The translations under genes were made by a program, and so were the position numbers. A DNA stretch of 64,000 bases from CAZPMT01 sp964587655 (GTDB taxonomy: Bacteria > Hydrogenedentota > Hydrogenedentia > Hydrogenedentales > SLHB01), in assembly GCA_964587655.1 (NCBI GenBank), contig CAZPMT010000016.1, forward strand, positions 6,952 to 70,951, read 5' to 3'. The notes beneath the pieces are model-generated. The model was not told the DNA's origin and ran no database searches. It was given only the letters and a program-made list of their open reading frames with translations. Below, piece by piece: positions 59,917-64,000 of the stretch. Positions within the stretch are counted from its first letter, which is position 1. Every line of letters begins with the position of its first letter.

Positions 59917-59945
59917 CACAGTTTGTCAAACGACGACAAACTGTG
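59917..59945. repeat. Family D 29-bp palindrome, copy 4 (upstream of a small membrane protein)
   Basis: Perfect arms around the loop AAACGAC. It is preceded by TCAT and followed by CGC as in copy 1. It lies in the leader of the gene at 59962 or, if translation begins at a GTG at 59899, inside its N-terminus in frame. Confidence 0.95.
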
Positions 59946-59961
59946 CGCAACGGGTGACGAG

Positions 59962-60075
59962 ATGTTTTTCTACTACGCCTACATGGTCCTTCTCGTTATA
60001 GCCCTCGTCCTGTGGGCCGTCATTGCCGTTCGCGACGACGGCGGCGAGGACGGCGATACCGAGGATCGCCGCTGA
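59962..60075 (+). CDS. Small single-pass membrane protein (37 aa)
   Basis: The reading frame gives MFFYYAYMVLLVIALVLWAV, then IAVRDDGGEDGDTEDRR: one hydrophobic helix and an acidic C-terminal tail. An in-frame GTG at 59899 would add 21 residues that include the family D palindrome product. The frame is open and the composition is gene-like, but no family is recognised. The pattern (aromatic start, single helix, acidic tail) recalls small oxidase or transporter accessory proteins. The stop is 45 bp before the isomerase gene, so they may be co-transcribed. Confidence 0.5.
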   Translation: MFFYYAYMVLLVIALVLWAVIAVRDDGGEDGDTEDRR

Positions 60076-60120
60076 ACGATGGGGAAGAAACGCTGCGCCG
60101 CAAGAAAGGGAGGGCCTGCC

Positions 60121-60909
60121 GTGTTAAAGCTTTCACCGTGCATTGAAATGATGTGGGGCGACATCGATTTCGCCGCGCGCATTCCGCGCGTGGCCGCGCT
60201 CGGCTTCAACGCCTTCGAGTTCTGGGGGTGGTGGAACAAGGACCTCGCCGCCGTGGAGAAGGCTGCAAAGGATGCCGGCCTCGAAACCGCCGTGTGCTGC
60301 GTGAAGACGGCCTTCACGGACAAAGTCGCGCCGATGCTTCTGCCCGAGGGAAAGGCGGCGTTTGTCGAAGCGGTCAAGGACTGCATCAAACTCGTGCCGA
60401 AATTGAACTGCCACTGCTTCATCGTAACGACGGGAAACGAACTGCCGAACGTGCCCAGCGCCGCGCAACACAAGGCGTGCGTCGAGGCGCTCAAGGCTGC
60501 GGCCCCATTCGTCGAGGATGCCGGCGTCACGCTAGTCCTCGAGCCGCTCAATCTGCTTGTGGACCACAAGGGGTATTACCTTTCCACCTCCGCGGAGGGT
60601 TTCCAGATCCTCGACGAGGTGGGCAGCCCCGCGGTGACGCTCCTGTTCGACATCTACCACCAGCAGATCACCGAGGGAAACCTGGCCCGGAACATCTGCG
60701 ACAACATCGGCAAGATCGGACACTTCCACGTGGCAAACAATCCCGGCCGCCATGAGCCCGCCATCGGCGAGATCAACTACGCATATCTCTTCACCCGCAT
60801 CCGCGAAGCGGGATACAAACACTATCTTGGCCTCGAGTTTTCCCCCAGCGATCCCGCGCGAACGGACGGGATTCTGAAAGACGTCCTAAAGGCCGCGTCC
60901 GCCTGCTGA
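60121..60909 (+). CDS. Hydroxypyruvate isomerase-like TIM-barrel enzyme
   Basis: 262 aa from a GTG behind GGGAGGG; open codons continue to 60079. The family pattern is LKLSPCIEMMWGDIDFAARI, ALGFNAFEFWGWWNKDLAAV, VTLVLEPLN (metal Glu), LLFDIYHQQITEGNLARNI (Asp and His) and YLGLEFSPS (final metal Glu). This matches Hyi/xylose-isomerase-like barrels. It probably isomerises a C3-C4 keto acid or sugar. Placement after a sugar permease pair and a dehydratase suggests one catabolic pathway. Confidence 0.87.
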   Translation: MLKLSPCIEMMWGDIDFAARIPRVAALGFNAFEFWGWWNKDLAAVEKAAKDAGLETAVCCVKTAFTDKVAPMLLPEGKAAFVEAVKDCIKLVPKLNCHCFIVTTGNELPNVPSAAQHKACVEALKAAAPFVEDAGVTLVLEPLNLLVDHKGYYLSTSAEGFQILDEVGSPAVTLLFDIYHQQITEGNLARNICDNIGKIGHFHVANNPGRHEPAIGEINYAYLFTRIREAGYKHYLGLEFSPSDPARTDGILKDVLKAASAC

Positions 60910-61064
60910 CTCTGCGGTAGCATCGGTACGGGCGGACATTTTGCCCTGCGTCATCGTAGTGCTCTTCTTCAATGGGCCGTGGCGTGAGTGGTTGAGAGAC
61001 GCCAGTGACCATAGCTCGCGCCGGTTCACACGAGGTTGCAGCAGGAATGACGTGATGGCGGATG

Positions 61065-61676
61065 TTAGGGGATCATGCCTGCGTGTCTTGGGCGCGCGAG
61101 TTTTGAAGTGGGGAGTTCGAATAGGCGCTGGACTTGTTCGACCAGGGCCGGAACGCCGAATGGCTTCTTGAGGTAGCCGTCGAATCCGTATTCCTCGAGA
61201 TTGGCGGCCTCTTCGTCCTCGATGTAGCCTGAGATGGCAAGGATGCGGGTGTTCTTGGTTTCGGGACGGTCTTTCACTCGTTTGCACACCATGCGTCCGT
61301 CCGTATCGGAAAGGTGGATATCGAGGATGATGAGCTGGGGGTTGTATTGAACCACCATGGCGCCTGCGTCGAACCCCGTCGACGCGACCAGCACTTCATA
61401 TTCCTCGTTGCGGGACAACGCCGCGGGGATGACGTCAAGGTAGAAGGGGTCGTCGTCGACCACGAGAATGCGCCGCAGGCCTTCTTCAAACCGGTCCAGG
61501 GGAATGCCGTGGCTGATCATGAACTTCCTCAGACTCTCGTAGGGGATGCGGCGGTCGCCACCCGGCCCTAGGCGGTAACCCTCGATCTGTCCGAGGTCAA
61601 ACCACCGGGAGACGGTGTCGGCGGACACACCGCAGATCTCTGCCACCTCGCCACTCGTGAAAACCTTCTTCTTCAT
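61065..61676 (-). CDS. Response regulator with N-terminal MerR/excisionase-type HTH and C-terminal receiver domain
   Basis: 203 aa. The N-terminal 60 residues are a BldC/excisionase-like winged helix (VFTSGEVAEICGVSADTVSR, then YRLGPGGDRRIPYESLRKFM). The receiver domain follows, with acidic pair ILVVDDDPFYLD, phospho-acceptor Asp in LIILDIHLSDTDG, the switch Ser of ISGYIED and the Lys of YLKKPFG. This HTH-then-receiver order is the reverse of the usual one. The partner kinase is not nearby. The start is MKKKVFTSG at 61676, and a consensus promoter lies at 61753-61781. Confidence 0.88.
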   Translation of the reverse strand: MKKKVFTSGEVAEICGVSADTVSRWFDLGQIEGYRLGPGGDRRIPYESLRKFMISHGIPLDRFEEGLRRILVVDDDPFYLDVIPAALSRNEEYEVLVASTGFDAGAMVVQYNPQLIILDIHLSDTDGRMVCKRVKDRPETKNTRILAISGYIEDEEAANLEEYGFDGYLKKPFGVPALVEQVQRLFELPTSKLARPRHAGMIP

Positions 61677-61988
61677 GGTACGGCCCTCAGGACACTTCGC
61701 CATGTATAACCGAAAATCCACTTTATCGGGATTTGCGGTGTTTCCTTGTTTGAGTATACATGATTCACGTGTTCTTGTCAAGTACTACCGGACAAACAAT
61801 CCATGTATCACTCTAGCCCCCAATGCCTTCGGGGGCTCGACTCGGTTGTGAACCGCCGTTGGGCAGCATGCCTGATCAGCGTGCGGCTGGAGGAGTTAGA
61901 GATTTAATAGAATCGTCCGTGATTTTCTACATTTCATCTATTACGCGTATATCGTGGTTTTGCATTTGCGGCTTCGGGCGCACCGGTG
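61677..61988. other. Intergenic region with promoter and stem-loop, no gene seen
   Basis: 312 bp. It contains the regulator's promoter (61753-61781) and a stem-loop AGCCCCC-9 nt-GGGGGCT at 61815-61837, without a T-run on either strand. It may serve as a weak terminator for the ATP-grasp gene read on the minus strand. Nothing else is recognised. Confidence 0.5.
61753..61781 (-). promoter_or_regulatory. Near-consensus promoter of the HTH-receiver regulator
   Basis: On the minus strand TTGACA (61781-61776), a 17-bp spacer and TATACT (61758-61753), about 75 bp before the ATG. A CACGTG palindrome lies within the spacer (about 61766-61771). Confidence 0.75.
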
Positions 61989-62690
61989 TTATGCGGGGGT
62001 CAAAGTGATTAGCGCGTCGACGGCCACGGGCAGTGCGCCCTCGAAGATCAGAGGGTTCACGTCGACCTGCTCCACACGGGGGTTCTCGATAAGAATCCGT
62101 CCCACAGCGATGAGCACGTGGCTTAGCGCGCCGCGATCCACCGCGGGTTCTCCCCGGATCGCGTCGAACAGGCGCTGTGCACGGATTTCGTTGATCATCT
62201 CGAGCGCGTCGCGCTCGTCAAGCGGCGCCAGACGAAACGCCACGTCGGCCAGCGCCTCGACCAGGATCCCGCCGAGGCCTAGCATCACGCACGGACCGAA
62301 AAGGTTTTCGCGCGTGCCGCCTGCGATGATCTCGCGTTTTCCCCGGAGCATCTTCTGCACGAGATAGCCGTCGAGCGGCGTGTCTCCCGCGCGTTTCGCG
62401 ACCTCCGCGACGGCGGCCCGCACCGAAGCGGCGTCATCGAGGTTTACTGCCACGAGGCCGCGATCACTCTTGTGCGCCAGGTTCGGCGAGCACGCTTTGA
62501 GCACGACGGGATATCCCAGGCGCTCCGCGGCCGCAACGGCCTCGGCCGCTCCCTTGACAAGCTCCTCGTCCACCGTGGCGATACCGTACGTAGCGAGCAC
62601 CTTCTTTGAGTCGTACTCCGAGAGGGAAAGCGCCCCGTTCCGCACCGTGCGGTCTATCAAGTCAGCGGCTGCCTCGGTTGATGCCGGCAT
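61989..62690 (-). CDS. Acyl-CoA/acetyl-CoA synthetase (ADP-forming) beta-type ATP-grasp protein
   Basis: 233 aa. The ATP-grasp fold is seen from LSEYDSKKVLATYGIATVDE, through YPVVLKACSPNLAHKSDRGL and MLGLGGILVEALADVAFRLA, to VEQVDVNPLIF. These match the beta subunit (acdB-like) of ADP-forming acetyl-CoA synthetases, which couple acyl-CoA cleavage to ATP formation. The CoA-binding alpha domain is absent here, so it would need a separate partner or be a stand-alone lysine-acetylation-type homologue. No partner gene is adjacent. Confidence 0.87.
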   Translation of the reverse strand: MPASTEAAADLIDRTVRNGALSLSEYDSKKVLATYGIATVDEELVKGAAEAVAAAERLGYPVVLKACSPNLAHKSDRGLVAVNLDDAASVRAAVAEVAKRAGDTPLDGYLVQKMLRGKREIIAGGTRENLFGPCVMLGLGGILVEALADVAFRLAPLDERDALEMINEIRAQRLFDAIRGEPAVDRGALSHVLIAVGRILIENPRVEQVDVNPLIFEGALPVAVDALITLTPA

Positions 62691-62806
62691 GTTGGCGACT
62701 CCTTGTGGTCCTCTTCAGTTCCTGCCGAGATAATAGCACGGAAGCGCGGCTACGCCCCATGTCGAGCGGCGGGGACGCCGCTCCCACGGGATAGCGTGCC
62801 GCGGAC

Positions 62807-63733
62807 CTATTTGTTCGGAGGCGGGAAATCGTGTTGGCAATGGCGGGCGAGTTCGTCGCCGGGACCGCTGAGCCAGTAGATCTTGCCGTGGAAGATTCGC
62901 TTCGAGTGCGGCGGGACGCCGCCTATGTTCACAATGGTGTGGAGGCAATCCGCGGGGTGGTGATCGGTGAGGTGTGTGGTCCGCTCCCAGTAGATTCCGC
63001 ATGACCAGTTGCGGTCGGTGCTCGTGCGGAAGATGAGGCCGCCGTCGGCTGTCTCCAGCATACGGGCGTTGTACGGGCCGACGTGCGTCATCGATTCGAG
63101 ATGTCCGCCGCTCAAGCGCGCATCGATGGCCTCCCCGTAACGTGTCCGGCAACCGACCGTTTCCTTGCATGCCGGGAGTTGCTGCAGGGCGCCGTTCCGC
63201 AACACCCAGGTCAAGCTGGGTTTCGCCGCGTCCGGCGCCTTCGCCCACAAGTCGTATTCACTGAACGCGGGAGTCTTCGCGTACTTCTGCCGCCATTCGG
63301 CGTTCGTGACGCCGCCCATGCGAAAGCATTGCTGGATGCCGTAGAACTCCGGCAGTCCGGCATCCTCGGTTTCGACGAGCAGGAGCATTTCGATGCCGTC
63401 TTGAACCGGCGCGAGATAGAACGTCCACGCTTGCGGGATCCATCCATCTTCCGTCACTCGCTTGCGATGCGTCTTCACCCCCGGACAATTCCGGAACTGC
63501 TCGAGTTGCGGCTCGACCGGCTGACCGGCTTGTTGCGTCTCCTGTCCGCTTTGAGGAACCTCCCCGTAGACCAAAGGGGTGTGTTCGTGAAAACGATAGC
63601 CGATGCGGTTGCCGGGATGGTCGCGGTTTGTGAACGTGGCGTAATCGCCGATGACCTCGATGGCAATCGGGCTTTCCACGGCGGCGTTCGCGATCGCGCA
63701 CGCCTGGGCAAACAACATCAATGGGATATGCAT
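62807..63733 (-). CDS. Secreted protein of unknown function
   Basis: 308 aa with a signal peptide (MHIPLMLFAQACAIANAAVE). The mature part has no motif I recognise; it is rich in aromatic residues and has strands such as IAIEVIGDYATFTNRDHPGN, WTFYLAPVQDGIEMLLLVET and RIFHGKIYWLSGPGDELARH. The fold may be beta-sandwich like, as in exported carbohydrate-active proteins, but this is only an impression. No operon partner: the ATP-grasp gene is 116 bp downstream on the same strand. Confidence 0.65.
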   Translation of the reverse strand: MHIPLMLFAQACAIANAAVESPIAIEVIGDYATFTNRDHPGNRIGYRFHEHTPLVYGEVPQSGQETQQAGQPVEPQLEQFRNCPGVKTHRKRVTEDGWIPQAWTFYLAPVQDGIEMLLLVETEDAGLPEFYGIQQCFRMGGVTNAEWRQKYAKTPAFSEYDLWAKAPDAAKPSLTWVLRNGALQQLPACKETVGCRTRYGEAIDARLSGGHLESMTHVGPYNARMLETADGGLIFRTSTDRNWSCGIYWERTTHLTDHHPADCLHTIVNIGGVPPHSKRIFHGKIYWLSGPGDELARHCQHDFPPPNK

Positions 63734-64000
63734 GTCGCATTCCTCAACACGCCGCAGTCTCCCAAAGCTTGGGCGGACGCGTCAAGTTCCTCCCGTTGCA
63801 TCCGTTTTCCTCTATCCAAAGATACCGAGTTGTTTCAGGATCAAGGCCTTCGTTTTCCGCCATTACACGAACGGCGTCCGACAGGGAACGCCGGGTGAAT
63901 AAGACGCTTGGAATTCTAAGAAGAAGCCGCAGAGGGATGCCGCAGAGCCAAAATCCGCACGTAAGGATTCATCTCGCACGCGGCGCGCCCCTGGTGCACG
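63734..64000. other. Terminal intergenic region, no gene seen
   Basis: 267 bp to the window edge. No convincing open frame or repeat is seen; it should contain the promoter of the secreted-protein gene. The last bases may belong to a gene outside the window. Confidence 0.4.

Noticed and set aside
1..64000. tRNA or rRNA genes
   Set aside because: I looked through the intergenic gaps and saw no cloverleaf with a TTC loop and CCA-type end, and no rRNA-like sequence; a covariance search would be decisive.

Overview
The window is GC-rich, densely coded bacterial chromosome. Its gene content suggests a heterotrophic bacterium of the Planctomycetes/Verrucomicrobia/Hydrogenedentota kind. The signs are Tat-exported Gfo/Idh and aldo-keto-like proteins, a type II pseudopilin with a C-terminal DGH motif, HTH-receiver regulators, many sugar and amino-sugar enzymes, and intergenic spaces full of palindromic repeats. 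This placement is inference; no rRNA or other marker is present. I saw no tRNA, rRNA or CRISPR array.

Layout. 1-6160: a dpp/opp (Yej-like) ABC importer (binding protein cut by the window edge, two permeases, two ATPases). 6437-11819: class III aminotransferase, Tat-exported oxidoreductase, a vapC remnant and a large secreted protein with a GH99-like core. 11821-14430 (minus): polyprenyl synthase and exonuclease VII. 14537-19626: a TPR/membrane protein and a small polysaccharide cluster (acyltransferase-3, hexapeptide acetyltransferase, WecG/TagA). 19777-22895 (minus): prmC, prfA, rpmE and a pseudopilin. 23096-31132: AroE-like protein, DUF4143 ATPase, DegT aminotransferase, HAD hydrolase, a lipoprotein, and two decayed genes (pilB/gspE and a glycosidase-like gene). 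31281-38953: SGNH hydrolase, aroC, aroA, methyltransferase, fucose-isomerase-like protein, monooxygenase, queC. 39266-42359: a higB toxin gene broken by a MITE-like insertion beside an intact higA, an N-acetylhexosamine-kinase-like gene and a Tat protein. 42506-48520: a sulfur operon under a consensus promoter. 48521-50989: a graveyard of decayed mobile and restriction genes, repeats and a DUF4160/DUF2442 pair. 51035-55985 (minus): a likely three-gene defence unit (nucleotidyltransferase-like protein, uncharacterised partner, single-chain restriction-methylation enzyme). 56474-60909: MalF/MalG-type permeases, an enolase-superfamily dehydratase and a hydroxypyruvate-isomerase-like enzyme. 61065-63733 (minus): HTH-receiver regulator, ATP-grasp acyl-CoA synthetase subunit, secreted protein.

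How the genes work together. The sulfur operon is a coherent pathway: APS reductase and a sulfite-reductase/TusA fusion make reduced sulfur; a ThiS-like carrier with a masked C-terminus, a JAMM protease and an E1-like enzyme carry it as a protein thiocarboxylate; a MetY-type enzyme uses it for homocysteine. This matches the HcyS/HcyF/HcyD/MetY route known from Wolinella.

The most unusual signal is a 29-bp perfect-arm palindrome (CACAGTTTGTC, 7-nt loop, GACAAACTGTG). It occurs four times. Three copies lie inside unrelated protein genes, one in each of the three reading phases, and none breaks the host frame. At least three larger two-hairpin repeat families and a decayed RAYT-type (REP-associated) transposase accompany it.
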